A DNA stretch of 64,000 bases from positions 682,001 to 746,000 of the forward strand of contig NZ_CP083582.1 of assembly GCF_020091585.1 (NCBI RefSeq), written 5' to 3'. Position 1 is the stretch's first letter, and every line of letters starts with the position of its first letter. A program made the position numbers and the translations under genes. This document shows, piece by piece, positions 44,801-54,454 of the stretch. The notes beneath the pieces were generated by a model. That model ran no database searches. It was not told the DNA's origin and saw nothing but the letters and a program-made list of their open reading frames with translations. This DNA is from Kovacikia minuta CCNUW1. Its GTDB lineage: Bacteria > Cyanobacteriota > Cyanobacteriia > Leptolyngbyales > Leptolyngbyaceae.

Positions 44801-46615
44801 TTAGGAGGAGGGGGATTCTGCCACTTTGGGCTTTGCTTTGGGTTGCCAGCGTTTGAGTTGGGTGGCAACGATCGCCGTGATCAGGGTGCCGATCGCGATC
44901 GCAGCCACGTAGGGTCCCCCGTTACCGACCGCATTGGGAATTGCTAAAACGAATATGCCGCCGTGGGGCGCACGCAAGGTGCAACCAAACAGCATCGACA
45001 GTGCCCCGGTAATGGCAGAACCAGCGATGCAGGCGGGAATCACCCGTAGCGGATCTTTTGCTGCAAAGGGAATGACGCCTTCGGTGATGAAGGAAAGCCC
45101 TAACACTGTTGCTACTTTGCCCGCCTGGTGTTCATCTTCTGTAAACAGGCGTTTTGCCAGGAGGGTCGCCAGCGCCAGACCCAGAGGTGGCGTCATTCCG
45201 GCTGCCATCACCGCTGCCATCGGTTGGGTAATATCGTTGGTCAGCAGCCCAACGGCAAAGGTATAGGCGGCTTTGTTAACGGGACCGCCCATATCGACTG
45301 CCATCATGCCCCCCAGAATCAACCCCAGCACAACAGCATTCGTTTGTCCCATCCCTTTCAGGAATGCAGTCAGACCATCCATGAGTCCTTTTACAGGTGC
45401 CCCAAAGACGTAAACCAGGAGTAACCCAACCACCAATGTGGAGAGCAGGGGAATCACCAGAACGGGTTTGATTCCTTCAAAGTTGGGCGGCAAATTGACT
45501 TTATCGCGCACGAACAACGCGATGTACCCGGCAAGAAATCCCGACAGGATACCTCCCAAAAACCCCATGCCCAAATTAGATGCAAGCATGCCACCAATTA
45601 AACCGGGAGCAAGACCGGGGCGATCGGCAATAGAAAACGCAATGAATCCCGATAGCACAGGTACGATGAGGGCAAAGGCAGCCTTACCACCAATTTGCAT
45701 CAGGGCATCGCCAATGCTACCGGGTTCGGGTTTCAGCCCAAACACAAAGGAAAGGGCGATGATCAAACCCCCCGCCACAATCACAGGCAGCATGTAGGAT
45801 ACTCCGGTCAGTAAATGCTTGTAGGGGCCAGAACGCTTGGCGGACTGTTGCGCTTTTGCCTGTTTTACGGCTTGCAGGTAATCTTCACCCTGTCCTGTGG
45901 CTGCCTGGGCTGCGGGTTCCGGTAGTGCCAGGGCTGATTCAAGCACATCCTTTCCATCTTTCAAGGCATGTTTCGTAGAAGTTTGAAAAACCCGTTTTCC
46001 CGTGAAGCGGGACAAATCAACGTAGGTGTCGGCGGCGATCGCCACGGCATCTGCCTGGGCAATATCTTCCGGTGTCAGCTGATTTTTGGCTCCCACAGAC
46101 CCTTGAGTTTCGACCTTGATGTTGTAACCCAGCTCTACAGCGGCTTTTCGCAGGGCTTCTGCTGCCATAAAGGTATGGGCAATGCCCGTGGGGCAGGAGG
46201 TAATTGCCACCAGGTGTTTGAGTGCGGTGGAATCAGCAACGGGTAAGGGCGGAACAGTCGAAACCTCAGGCGTGAGGGAAGCGGGTTCGTCGTCTTCCGG
46301 GTAGGATTCGGCGATCGCTGCTTCAATCACGGCTTTCGTGTTCCGGATTGTGCGACTGGTGGAAGTGGCGTAGACGGGTTTGCCAGCAAAGCGGGAGAGA
46401 TCGACGTGGATATCGGCTCCCACAATGATCAGATCCGCTTCGGCAATGGCTGTGTCAGAAAGGGGAGTTTTGATGCCTTCGGCACCCTGGGTTTCGACCT
46501 GGATGTCGTAACCCATAACCTGAGCCGTTTTCTTTAAAGCTTCCGCTGCCATGATGGTATGGGCAATCCCCGTGGGACAGGCAGTAACAGCGGCGATTTT
46601 TTTAATGGGTTTCAT
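44801..46615 (-). CDS. fruA: fructose PTS permease, EIIB'-EIIB-EIIC
   Basis: A 604-residue membrane component that takes up fructose and phosphorylates it to fructose 1-phosphate. Two EIIB domains lie in tandem: VTACPTGIAHTIMAAEAL (Cys13) and ITSCPTGIAHTFMAAEAL (Cys141). Both keep the phospho-accepting Cys, whereas in E. coli FruA the first lacks it. The EIIC domain (~265-590) has about ten membrane segments, including SYMLPVIVAGGLIIALSF, DMGGPVNKAAYTFAVG and RAPHGGIFVL. It is the last gene of the fructose operon, separated from fruK by 165 bases of repeat DNA. Confidence 0.94.
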   Translation of the reverse strand: MKPIKKIAAVTACPTGIAHTIMAAEALKKTAQVMGYDIQVETQGAEGIKTPLSDTAIAEADLIIVGADIHVDLSRFAGKPVYATSTSRTIRNTKAVIEAAIAESYPEDDEPASLTPEVSTVPPLPVADSTALKHLVAITSCPTGIAHTFMAAEALRKAAVELGYNIKVETQGSVGAKNQLTPEDIAQADAVAIAADTYVDLSRFTGKRVFQTSTKHALKDGKDVLESALALPEPAAQAATGQGEDYLQAVKQAKAQQSAKRSGPYKHLLTGVSYMLPVIVAGGLIIALSFVFGLKPEPGSIGDALMQIGGKAAFALIVPVLSGFIAFSIADRPGLAPGLIGGMLASNLGMGFLGGILSGFLAGYIALFVRDKVNLPPNFEGIKPVLVIPLLSTLVVGLLLVYVFGAPVKGLMDGLTAFLKGMGQTNAVVLGLILGGMMAVDMGGPVNKAAYTFAVGLLTNDITQPMAAVMAAGMTPPLGLALATLLAKRLFTEDEHQAGKVATVLGLSFITEGVIPFAAKDPLRVIPACIAGSAITGALSMLFGCTLRAPHGGIFVLAIPNAVGNGGPYVAAIAIGTLITAIVATQLKRWQPKAKPKVAESPSS

Positions 46616-46780
46616 GATGAAAGTTTTGAGTTGTGAGTTTTAAGTTGTGAGTTTTGAATTAATAGGGGGTAAGGAAAGTTTTGAGTTTTAGGTTGTGAGT
46701 TTTGAATTGAAATCTCCACATCCCCACGTCCCTGTCTCCCCGTGTCTTCTGGCTCCTGACTCCTGACTCCCGTGACTCCC

Positions 46781-47719
46781 TCATAGCGATTGCGTCATCA
46801 CTTGAGGCATAAAGGACTCGACGGTTTCGGGGGGCGGCAGGCGGGGTCCGACCTGGCTGAGGGCACCGATCGAGAAGGCGGTTGCGAGTCGGGCACAGTC
46901 TGCCAGCGGCAATCCCCGCAGTTTACCTGTGACCAGACCCGACACCATGGCATCGCCTGCACCCACGGTACTAACGACTTCGATTTTGGGAGGACGGGCA
47001 ACAATGACTTCATCGACTTCCGCAAAGATGGCTCCTTTGGCTCCCATTGAGACGACCACGCAATGAATCCCTTTTGCCAGTAACTCCTGAGCGACCTGAA
47101 CGATCGCCGCCTCACTCTCCAGCGTTTTGCCAAATAACTCCTGAAGCTCATCAATATTGGGTTTGATGGCATAGGGTGCAATCGGGAGTGCCTGCCGCAA
47201 ACTCTCGCCGCTGGCATCTAACACCACGGTTTTATCCCTGGCTTTGAGTCGATCGACCAGTTCCCGGTAGATGCCAGGGGAGAGTCCAGCCGGAATGCTG
47301 CCTGAAAGCACGAACCAATCACAATCCACAGCGAGGGCATCGATCGTCCGATACAGGGCATCAATATCTTTCACCGTTGGCATCTGTCCCGGAAAGTTGA
47401 TGTCCGTTACCTGCTTTTGGGCATCGTCGATGATTTTGACGTTGATGCGGGTTTTGCCAGGAATCAGGATGAAGCGATCGTGAATCCCTTTGTCGTCAAA
47501 GAAGGTTTGAAACAGCTCCGCTGTCTCCTTGCCCAGAAAGCCGGAAACGGCTACATCAAAGCCAAAGTCGGTGAGGAAGGATGCCACATTCACGCCTTTG
47601 CCCCCCGGATCGGATTGTTCCCACTCCACCCGATTTACCTCGCCTGCTCTGAAGTTAGGGATAGAAGCGGTCTGATCGATCGCGGGATTGAGTGTAATGG
47701 TGGCAATTTTGGAAGTCAT
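46781..47719 (-). CDS. fruK: 1-phosphofructokinase
   Basis: A 312-residue PfkB/ribokinase-fold enzyme that converts fructose 1-phosphate to fructose 1,6-bisphosphate. The N-terminus ATITLNPAIDQTASI and SDPGGKGVNVASFL are the family substrate loops. The ATP-site and catalytic motif is VSTVGAGDAMVSG, with catalytic base Asp256. It overlaps the DinB gene by 4 bases (ATGA type), which implies translational coupling. It completes the pathway from the PTS into glycolysis. Confidence 0.95.
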   Translation of the reverse strand: MTSKIATITLNPAIDQTASIPNFRAGEVNRVEWEQSDPGGKGVNVASFLTDFGFDVAVSGFLGKETAELFQTFFDDKGIHDRFILIPGKTRINVKIIDDAQKQVTDINFPGQMPTVKDIDALYRTIDALAVDCDWFVLSGSIPAGLSPGIYRELVDRLKARDKTVVLDASGESLRQALPIAPYAIKPNIDELQELFGKTLESEAAIVQVAQELLAKGIHCVVVSMGAKGAIFAEVDEVIVARPPKIEVVSTVGAGDAMVSGLVTGKLRGLPLADCARLATAFSIGALSQVGPRLPPPETVESFMPQVMTQSL

Positions 47720-48333
47720 CGGAGGTGGGGTGTGGGGTGTGGGGTGTGGGGTGTGATTCCCCAGATTTCGGCTTCAGAAAAACCAAGTTGGCGAAAATCG
47801 TTCTCTCGCAGTTTTGTGTCACTGATGCAAAAGAATTCATCCAGTTGAGGTGGCTCAATTAACGTGCCAGAAAGCATTGCATGAACCTGTCCCCGATGAT
47901 GAATTTGGTGTTGAAACAGGTGATTCAGCAATCGGGAAAGGGGTTCAATGTAAATACCATCCTGACGCGGAACATTGACTGAATGGTCGAGTTTGGTATC
48001 TGTTAATGTTTTGCAAAATTCAATTAGCCGCTGATCTGTTTTTTGTTGGGCAATTTGTAATTCTTGACAGGTTTCAAAGGGTTCTTCAGGATCAAAAAAT
48101 TGCCATGCTGCTTCGTTGACGGGTTCGTTGCGATCGCTGCGTTCCATTGCATCCAGGTAATACCAATCAACCGTCAAATTATGATTCAGCGTTGCCTTAA
48201 TTGAAGGGAAAAAACTCGTTCTCGTTGCCACAAAATCATCCTGACTCAAAGCATTACAGGCTCTCAGCAAACGATAATTTGCCCAGGCATTGTTGTAAGC
48301 CATCGTTAAAAAGTGGTGAGAAACAGATACCAT
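47716..48333 (-). CDS. DinB/YfiT-family protein within the fructose operon
   Basis: A 205-residue four-helix-bundle protein. Metal-ligand His residues lie in ATLNHNLTVDWYYLDAM and LLNHLFQHQIHHRGQVHAML, the DinB pattern. Known members are metal-dependent, thiol-linked transferases or hydrolases, or stress proteins of unknown role. The last ~14 residues ([14 protein letters not shown]) are encoded by acacccc-type repeat DNA, yet the 4-base overlap with fruK is kept. What it does in a sugar operon is unclear. Confidence 0.85.
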   Translation of the reverse strand: MVSVSHHFLTMAYNNAWANYRLLRACNALSQDDFVATRTSFFPSIKATLNHNLTVDWYYLDAMERSDRNEPVNEAAWQFFDPEEPFETCQELQIAQQKTDQRLIEFCKTLTDTKLDHSVNVPRQDGIYIEPLSRLLNHLFQHQIHHRGQVHAMLSGTLIEPPQLDEFFCISDTKLRENDFRQLGFSEAEIWGITPHTPHPTPHLR

Positions 48334-48494
48334 ATTGCAGTCACGATCCTAGTTCTACTCGTAACGATTTCAGAGAACTGGTTGCTTTTTCTTGAGATAG
48401 CTCTTCTGTAAGTACGGATATGGCTAACCGCTGTTGGTGTGAAATCAATTTCAAACAGATGAGCAGCAAAATAGTTCCCGTTTGACAACTAACA

Positions 48495-50945
48495 TTACAC
48501 CAGAGCACGAACTTCCTGAGCGTTGCGACACTTGAGGGCACGCTTTGCCAAATCTTGCGTTTGAGGCAGGGAGAAGCTTCGCAATTTCGCCTTGACCGCC
48601 GCCACACTGGGAATGCTGACGCTCAGTTCTGCCACGCCCAAACCCGTCAGGATCGCCGCTCCCAGAGGTTCTCCAGCAATGCCGCCACAGACCCCAACCC
48701 ATTTGCCATGAGCCGACGCCGCCTGCACGGTTTGGTGGATCATGCGCAACACCGCAGGGTGCAACCCATCTGCCTGCCGTGCCAAGGCAGGATGTCCCCG
48801 ATCCATTGCCAGAACATACTGGGTCAGGTCATTGGTGCCAACAGAAAAGAAATCGACTTCCTGGGCAAACTCGTCTGCCATTAGCACCGCCGAGGGCACC
48901 TCAATCATCATGCCGATATCAACTGGGACTGCTCCGATCTCTGTCCGTACTTCATCGGTAATTTGCCGGACTGCCTTCAGGTCTTCCAGGGTGGCAATCA
49001 TCGGGAACATGATTTTGACTGGCCCGACCTGGGAAGCGCGGAAAATTGCCCGCAACTGGGGCTTAAATAGATCCGGGCGTTGCAGACAGAGGCGAATTCC
49101 GCGTACTCCCAGGAAGGGGTTTTCCTCCGCGGGCAGGTTGAGGTAGGGAACGGCTTTATCGCCACCGATATCCAGGGTGCGGATAATCAGGGGCAAGCCG
49201 TTAAGCGATCGCGTCATCTGACGGTATGCCTCAAACTGCTCCTCCTCCGTGGGTGGCTCAGAACGATTCAAAAACAGAAATTCGGTGCGTAGTAACCCCA
49301 CGCCTTCCGCACCTGCGTTGACTGCCTGTTCTGCTTCCACGGCTGCCCCAATGTTTGCCACCACCTCTACCCGATGCCCATCGGTCAGAATTGCAGGCTG
49401 GTAGCATGCCAGTTTTTCTGCTTCCCGGATTGCCTGCAAATCCTTTTGGGCAGCTTTGGCGGTTTCCAGATCCGCTTCGGAGGGATGGGGGTAAAGGTTG
49501 CCACTTTCACCATCCAGAATACAACAGGTGCCATCGGCAAGATTGAGGATGGCTGGCCCTGCGCCGACGATCGCCGGGATATCGAGCGATCGGGCAATAA
49601 TCGCACTGTGGGAGGTGGGTCCGCCATAGGCCGTGCAGAAGCCCAGGGTTTTCTCCGGATTGAGTCCGGCAGTGTCGGAGGGGGTTAAATCCTCTGCAAT
49701 CAGCAGCACCGGGGCATCGGGTAGCGTCATCTCGGCCTCAACCTTATCCGCCAGTAACCGCAACACCCGCCGTCCGACATCGCGCAGATCGGCTGCACGG
49801 GCAGCCAGCAAAATATCAGTCAATTGTTCTAAGGAATGGGCGCGTTGCTCGTAAACCTGCTGCCACGCCCAGGCAGCACTGCGGTTGTGCGGCAGATAGG
49901 CGATCGCCTCTTCTATTAGGTCGGGATCTTCTAAAAACTCCTGATGGGCGAGGAAAATGGAGGCTTTACCCGCCCCCGATCGCACCTTCACATCCTCATA
50001 TAGCTCTTTCAATTGCGCCTTTGCCGTTTCCACCGCCTGCCGCAACCGTGTTTCTTCCTTAGCAGGATCTTTCGCCGTTGCTTCAAATACAATCTTGCCT
50101 CGCTTCAACTGAAACACTGAACCAATGGCTAATCCGGGAGAAGCGGCAATTCCAGGGATGGGGGCAGATTCAAAGGTCAGAGATCGACCCAGTGAAATTG
50201 AAATGGTTTCTTCCTCATCCTCCAGTCCGACTTCAATCTCCTGCCTCAGGGTTGCCAGTGCCTCATCTTCATCCACTCCCTGCGCCATCAGACGCACGGT
50301 GCCGCCGCCTTCAACCCCCAGTTTGAGCAACGACACCAAACTTTTCGCATTGGCAGATTGCGCCCCGTAGCGCACTCGGATCTCTGACTCAAACTCCTTC
50401 GCCAGATTAACCAGAACCGTCGCTGGACGGGCGTGCAAGCCAGCTTTTCCGGCAATTTGCACATCCACGAACTTGGCAAAGTCAGCTTCAGCGCTGATGG
50501 GTGCAGAGACTTGGGGCGATCGATCGGTTAAGCATTGGATAATATCCCCCGCATTGCTCGTCTTTGCCAGCTTTTGAACCGCTGCCTCATCATCCAGCAT
50601 ATAGGTCAGGTTCGAGAGAATTTCAATATGCTCGTCTGATTTTGCCGCAATCCCAACCACCAGATAAACCGTTTCGCCTGGGTTCCACTCCACCCCAGTG
50701 GGAACTTGCAACACTGCAATTCCTGTTTCCAGAATCAATTCCCGATCCTTGGGCAAACCGTGAGGAATCGCGATTCCGTTGCCTAAATAAGTATTGGCGA
50801 CCTTTTCCCGCCCCATCATACTGCTGACATAATCCGGTTTCATATGCCCGGTTTCAACCAACAGGGTTCCCACCTGACGAATGGCATCAGTTTTATCCGC
50901 AGCGGATGCTCCTAATTTGATGTTGTTTTTATTCAGATTTAGCAT
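48495..50945 (-). CDS. fruB: multiphosphoryl transfer protein: EIIA(Fru)-HPr-Enzyme I fusion
   Basis: 816 residues from ATG 50945; an earlier start at 51005 is unlikely. EIIA domain ~1-145 with active His62 (GIAIPHGLPKD); HPr domain ~158-245 with His171 (KAGLHARPATV); Enzyme I ~262-816 with His446 (GGPTSHSAII) and the PEP-site motifs RTEFLFLNR and SVGTNDLTQYVLAMDR. The fusion passes phosphate from PEP through all soluble steps to FruA. The Ser46-like region of HPr is KSLVSLLKLGV. It heads the operon; a ~160-base spacer precedes the DinB gene. The order resembles proteobacterial fruB-fruK-fruA. Confidence 0.95.
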   Translation of the reverse strand: MLNLNKNNIKLGASAADKTDAIRQVGTLLVETGHMKPDYVSSMMGREKVANTYLGNGIAIPHGLPKDRELILETGIAVLQVPTGVEWNPGETVYLVVGIAAKSDEHIEILSNLTYMLDDEAAVQKLAKTSNAGDIIQCLTDRSPQVSAPISAEADFAKFVDVQIAGKAGLHARPATVLVNLAKEFESEIRVRYGAQSANAKSLVSLLKLGVEGGGTVRLMAQGVDEDEALATLRQEIEVGLEDEEETISISLGRSLTFESAPIPGIAASPGLAIGSVFQLKRGKIVFEATAKDPAKEETRLRQAVETAKAQLKELYEDVKVRSGAGKASIFLAHQEFLEDPDLIEEAIAYLPHNRSAAWAWQQVYEQRAHSLEQLTDILLAARAADLRDVGRRVLRLLADKVEAEMTLPDAPVLLIAEDLTPSDTAGLNPEKTLGFCTAYGGPTSHSAIIARSLDIPAIVGAGPAILNLADGTCCILDGESGNLYPHPSEADLETAKAAQKDLQAIREAEKLACYQPAILTDGHRVEVVANIGAAVEAEQAVNAGAEGVGLLRTEFLFLNRSEPPTEEEQFEAYRQMTRSLNGLPLIIRTLDIGGDKAVPYLNLPAEENPFLGVRGIRLCLQRPDLFKPQLRAIFRASQVGPVKIMFPMIATLEDLKAVRQITDEVRTEIGAVPVDIGMMIEVPSAVLMADEFAQEVDFFSVGTNDLTQYVLAMDRGHPALARQADGLHPAVLRMIHQTVQAASAHGKWVGVCGGIAGEPLGAAILTGLGVAELSVSIPSVAAVKAKLRSFSLPQTQDLAKRALKCRNAQEVRALV

Positions 50946-51342
50946 GGAGATTAAGCTGAGATGATTAAAGTCAGAAGCAAAGCAATAAAAAGCATGAAAC
51001 CGCACCAGTAAAAGTCTTACGACCTCTGACGAAACTCAAAAGTCTATCAACTTTAAGTTGTTAATCTCAGCTTATCGCTAAGGATGATTTCAGCGAGTTG
51101 GGTTAAGGATTTTGCAAACAACGCGTTACAAATCGATATGGCGATTCCTGAACAAGCCCAGGGCATAGGATCATCAGGATCTTCAACAGAAGACGCAATA
51201 GTACCCGTGTGGGTCCTATTCTTTAGTTAAGAAAATTACTTTAATAGATTTGTCTGGGTCAGGTTTTAAGGACGAACGCAGACCGGGGTTGCTCTATAAA
51301 ACTGAGTCATAGACTCGTAACTTTTGCTAACGAGGGAATCTC
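50946..51342. other. intergenic region between divergent fruB and a hypothetical gene
   Basis: A 397-base gap that must hold the operon promoter. No FruR/Cra-like dyad or clean -35/-10 pair could be assigned by eye. A possible -10 is taatag near 51243 on the plus strand. No gene is seen. Confidence 0.4.
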
Positions 51343-52119
51343 ATGCTGCTTTCAAATTTTGAATTACTGCTCAAGCCAATTACTCCTGCGACAGGAACTG
51401 TCCCTAACTCCAACCGGAGCATTTTGCAGGGGTACTTTCTGACGGTCACTAATCTCAACCCTACACCGTTAAATTTGCGCTTACGTTTCAATGCTCAAAC
51501 CCCCTCCCTGAATAACTCCCAGCTACTCGTCATCAGGGACACGACTGGCGGTAATGTTGGACTCGGTAATCCTGCTGCGACTCCGCCTATTCCTCCTTCG
51601 CGGCTAACCGCCCAGAACACCTATGACTTTCGGCTAAATGGGGGAGATACTGGGCTGGTAATTCTGCAACCTGATATTACGACATTGAATCCTGCAAATG
51701 TGGCCGATCGAGTTGAATTCCGTGGATATGTCGAAATCTTTGCCGTACTACCATTTCCTTCACCAGGTCGGACTTTTCCGCTCTTAGTCACTCCTGAACA
51801 TCGAGGCACCTTTTTGCCATCTCCCGGTGGAAGCGAGTTTGATCAACTGATCTCCCCGCTTCCAACAATTTCAGGAGGGAGTCTGCTGAATGTCGATGCT
51901 GTTTCCGATCCGGTAATTGGAACCTTACCCCTTCCTGCACCCAGTATCCCAAACTCTCTAGGGGCAGAGAGTAGGACGAACGGAGCAAGTAATGGAAGCA
52001 GCCCTGCCCCCGAAAATGGGCAGCAACTCGAAAATATTCAGCAAATTCTCATGTTTATGGCTCAACAGATTGATGACCTCAATCAGCGGGTACCGAGTGA
52101 ACGCAAACCCGTTGCATAA
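51343..52119 (+). CDS. cyanobacterial hypothetical protein, beta-rich with disordered tail
   Basis: A 258-residue protein with a ribosome site (gaggg) 8 bases before ATG. Residues ~1-150 are rich in short hydrophobic strands (ILQGYFLTVTNLNPTPLNL, NTYDFRLNGGDTGLVIL, VEFRGYVEIFAVL). From ~195 it is Pro/Ser/Asn-rich, ending in a short helix LENIQQILMFMAQQIDDL that may oligomerise. No signal peptide is seen. The first ~130 residues could be an immunoglobulin-like fold (inference). Function is unknown. Confidence 0.65.
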   Translation: MLLSNFELLLKPITPATGTVPNSNRSILQGYFLTVTNLNPTPLNLRLRFNAQTPSLNNSQLLVIRDTTGGNVGLGNPAATPPIPPSRLTAQNTYDFRLNGGDTGLVILQPDITTLNPANVADRVEFRGYVEIFAVLPFPSPGRTFPLLVTPEHRGTFLPSPGGSEFDQLISPLPTISGGSLLNVDAVSDPVIGTLPLPAPSIPNSLGAESRTNGASNGSSPAPENGQQLENIQQILMFMAQQIDDLNQRVPSERKPVA

Positions 52120-52183
52120 AACTGAGGAGCAGCACTGTAAACCGATCGGGTTGTAACCCGCAGGACATCGCTCCATGCCACGG

Positions 52184-52215
52184 AGGTATTCAGGATTAAG
52201 GTATCCTGAATACCT
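52184..52215 (+). terminator. hairpin after the hypothetical gene
   Basis: aggtattcaggat (52184-52196) pairs with atcctgaatacct (52203-52215), a perfect 13-base stem with a 6-base loop, followed by ttct. It lies 64 bases after the stop codon. The T-run is weak. Confidence 0.5.
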
Positions 52216-52600
52216 TTCTAAGGCTGGTTGTATGTGCAGTTCAAGAGATTGATACACCGTGTGCAGTTAACCCATCAATTAGCCACTTCTTCAGGTTTTA
52301 GCAATGAACCCATCTAATTCTCTTCCCTTTCGATTTAAACCATTAACTGCTGCCTGGGCAGCCCTTCACCCCAATCCAAAAGGTGTTATTTTCTTCATCG
52401 GTGGTGCTTTTTTTGGGACTTTCCCAACGGTGTGTTACCGTTACCTGCTGCGGAATTTGTTTAATCAAGGCTACACGATTGTTGCCTTTCCCTTTCGGTT
52501 TTCCTTTCGCCACTGGTCGGTTGCTGTTAGCCTTGCTCGGTGCAAAACAGAAATTCGGCAAGAACTCATTCTCGAAGCAAAGCGATCAGGTTTTAAGTAG

Positions 52601-53077
52601 CTAGGTGCAATTAAATATAAAACGCTCCAGTGCATAATCACCTGCTTGGCTACGAGCTGTCATTCCATTCATGACAGCCATTGCTAAATCGTACTCGTTA
52701 TCAAACATCTGTCCTGCAATCTCATGACATTTCAGTTGATGCCACTGGGTTTCAATCGGATTCATCTCTGAACAGTAGGGCGGCAAAAAGAAAAAGAATA
52801 ATCCTTGCTCCTGCCACCGTGACCACTGTTGCCGCACCAGTTGACTGGTATGGAGAGAGCCATTATCCTGCACCACTACTGTGATGCGACCTGTTTGTGC
52901 CAAGGTTTGAGCGGCTTTGTCTGCCATCCAATCCATCACCTTAATGTAGCTTTTGCCCTTGAATCCGCCTTGCACTAAGGCATACTCAAACCGCTCTCCC
53001 GGTTGCCACAGACCCAAAATGCTAATCCGGTTGCCATAGCGCTTGAGTGTTTGTTCCATCCGTTTTTGTACGCCCAC
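52601..53077 (-). CDS. IS630 transposase, second frame (DDE catalytic half)
   Basis: A 158-codon frame from ATG 53077, but open upstream to the A-run near 53260 and reading [16 protein letters not shown] (first catalytic Asp) before that ATG. The second Asp is in [12 protein letters not shown] and the Glu in [13 protein letters not shown]. The full enzyme is probably made by ribosomal slippage between the two frames at the A-run. All three catalytic residues are present, so the element may be active. Confidence 0.85.
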   Translation of the reverse strand: MGVQKRMEQTLKRYGNRISILGLWQPGERFEYALVQGGFKGKSYIKVMDWMADKAAQTLAQTGRITVVVQDNGSLHTSQLVRQQWSRWQEQGLFFFFLPPYCSEMNPIETQWHQLKCHEIAGQMFDNEYDLAMAVMNGMTARSQAGDYALERFIFNCT

Positions 53078-53178
53078 CCGACTATAGCTGTAGCTGACTG
53101 GGCTCCAGAGGCAGAACCCTGCTTCATCGAGATACTTGAGTTCAATGTGCCCCGCTTGTGCGGCTAGCTCTAAGGTCT

Positions 53179-53664
53179 CTAAGTCTGCCTGCTTGCGCGC
53201 CTTTTGCAGGGGGTCTTGTTTTTTACGATGACTCTGTCGGGTGCGTTTCCATCGGTAGTTTTTTTTTTGAGGAGTCGGCGGAGTCGGTCACTACTTAAAT
53301 CGACGGAGCGCTCTTGTTTCAGCTTTTTGGCTAATTGCAAACTGTTGTAGGTTCGGGGTTCGTGCTCCAAACACTCTGTCAGATAGTCCAAGTCTGAGGC
53401 GTGCCACTTTGGTTTTGCACCCCGTCCTGGAGCTTCCCAGAGTCCACCTAAACCCTTTTCTTCCCAGCGTCGCAGCGTCGCTCTGACCGTATGAGGATGG
53501 CACTCGAACACGTCCGCAATCGCTGGCACGTTCCATCCCTGAGCGTTCAGCCGCAACATGTGGGCGCGGTCACGAGTGCGCTGGGGCAGGTTCTGAGCCA
53601 GTCGCAGTTCTGTTAAGGTTCGGTCTTCCTCAGCGGTCAAATGAATGCGTAAAGGGGCGGGCAT
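53179..53664 (-). CDS. IS630 transposase, first frame (DNA-binding half)
   Basis: A 161-residue frame with the helix-turn-helix part: [36 protein letters not shown] and [13 protein letters not shown], the paired-like region of IS630 transposases. It continues for ~30 codons beyond a run of ten A residues on this strand (53257-53266 as T on the plus strand). At that run a frame change would join it to the second frame, whose coding sequence is already open there. Confidence 0.85.
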   Translation of the reverse strand: MPAPLRIHLTAEEDRTLTELRLAQNLPQRTRDRAHMLRLNAQGWNVPAIADVFECHPHTVRATLRRWEEKGLGGLWEAPGRGAKPKWHASDLDYLTECLEHEPRTYNSLQLAKKLKQERSVDLSSDRLRRLLKKKTTDGNAPDRVIVKNKTPCKRRASRQT

Positions 53665-54387
53665 GATAGGCGATTTTAGCGAACGCTTTATCTTACACTT
53701 AATTTCACCCTCCTACTTAATCACAATCTTTACGAAGAAGATCCTAACTCTGAAACCTTTAATTATTTATGGTTGGGGCATAGCTTAGGATGCAAATATA
53801 TTGCTTTATTAGAGCTATTATCAGATCTTGAAAAAACAGGCTTCAAATCTGTTTTGGATGGCTGCATCGGACAAGGCCAAGCTCAAAGTTTGGCTGATAC
53901 TCTGGCGAGTGTATCTCTTCACGAGATTTCACTCTTTAATCAGCCGTCTATCCTTCTCGATCCGGTCATTTCTGATCTTGACAATGCCGTTCCCGTTAAA
54001 AGCCTGAGAACGTTAGTATCAACTTTTATTCGAGTGCAACCATCCAGGGAACAAACCTACTGCCTGATTAATCGGTCTAAATTGTTTGCCCTGACATCGT
54101 TGATTTCGTTTAACAGCACTTTAGCAGAAGACACGATCGCTACCTTAAAGGAGCTATTGGGTTTGCATGTGCCTAATTTTCAAGCAATTCCAGTTGGAAT
54201 TCATTTAGCAGCATTGGGATTTCGGTCAGGCAATCCTGCCATTACAGCAGCCGTATTACAGGCAATTGAAAAAGTAAAATCTAGACAGCCTTTTTCTAGC
54301 CCTACCCAGTAGGAGGGATTCCCAAAAAATATCAATCTACTCCTTTTACGAAAGTTAGAAACATCGTAAGAGGTGGGTGGGATCAAA

Positions 54388-54454
54388 CGTAGGATGAGTT
54401 AGTAATGCCATAACCCATGCGGGTGTTGGGTTTCGTGCCTCAACCCAACCTACA
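54388..54454. repeat. degenerate palindrome related to 44374-44481
   Basis: cgtaggatgagttagtaatg, gtgttgggtttcgtgcctc and aacccaacctac match the inner part of the element at 44374. The remainder of the gap 54313-54699 holds nothing recognisable. Confidence 0.55.

Larger units (their letters stand above)
52600..53713 (-). mobile_element. IS630-type insertion sequence, 1114 bases
   Basis: The ends are imperfect inverted repeats: gctaggtgcaattaaatat at the left and ggagggtgaaattaagtgt inward from the right. They are flanked by TA at 52598-52599 and 53714-53715, the target duplication of the IS630/Tc1/mariner group. Inside are two transposase frames on the minus strand. It interrupts a DUF1350 gene. 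Confidence 0.88.
52304..54312 (+). pseudogene. DUF1350 (alpha/beta-hydrolase-like) gene split by an insertion element
   Basis: The 5' part (52304-52597) encodes KGVIFFIGGAFFGTFPTVCY and YLLRNLFNQGYTIVAFPF, the start of a DUF1350 hydrolase-like protein. The 3' part (from about 53716) continues with LYEEDPNSETFNYLWLGHSL then GCKYIALLELL and runs to 54312. GHSLG is the nucleophile-elbow-like motif of the family. An IS630-type element lies between, flanked by TA on both sides. Removing the element and one TA leaves the halves out of frame by one base, so the gene has decayed further. The family is linked to photosystem II repair in plants and cyanobacteria by some reports, which I cannot verify here. 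Confidence 0.75.

Noticed and set aside
48341-48494. Small gene between the PTS fusion and dinB
   Set aside because: Short frames exist, but none has a ribosome site or a convincing composition.
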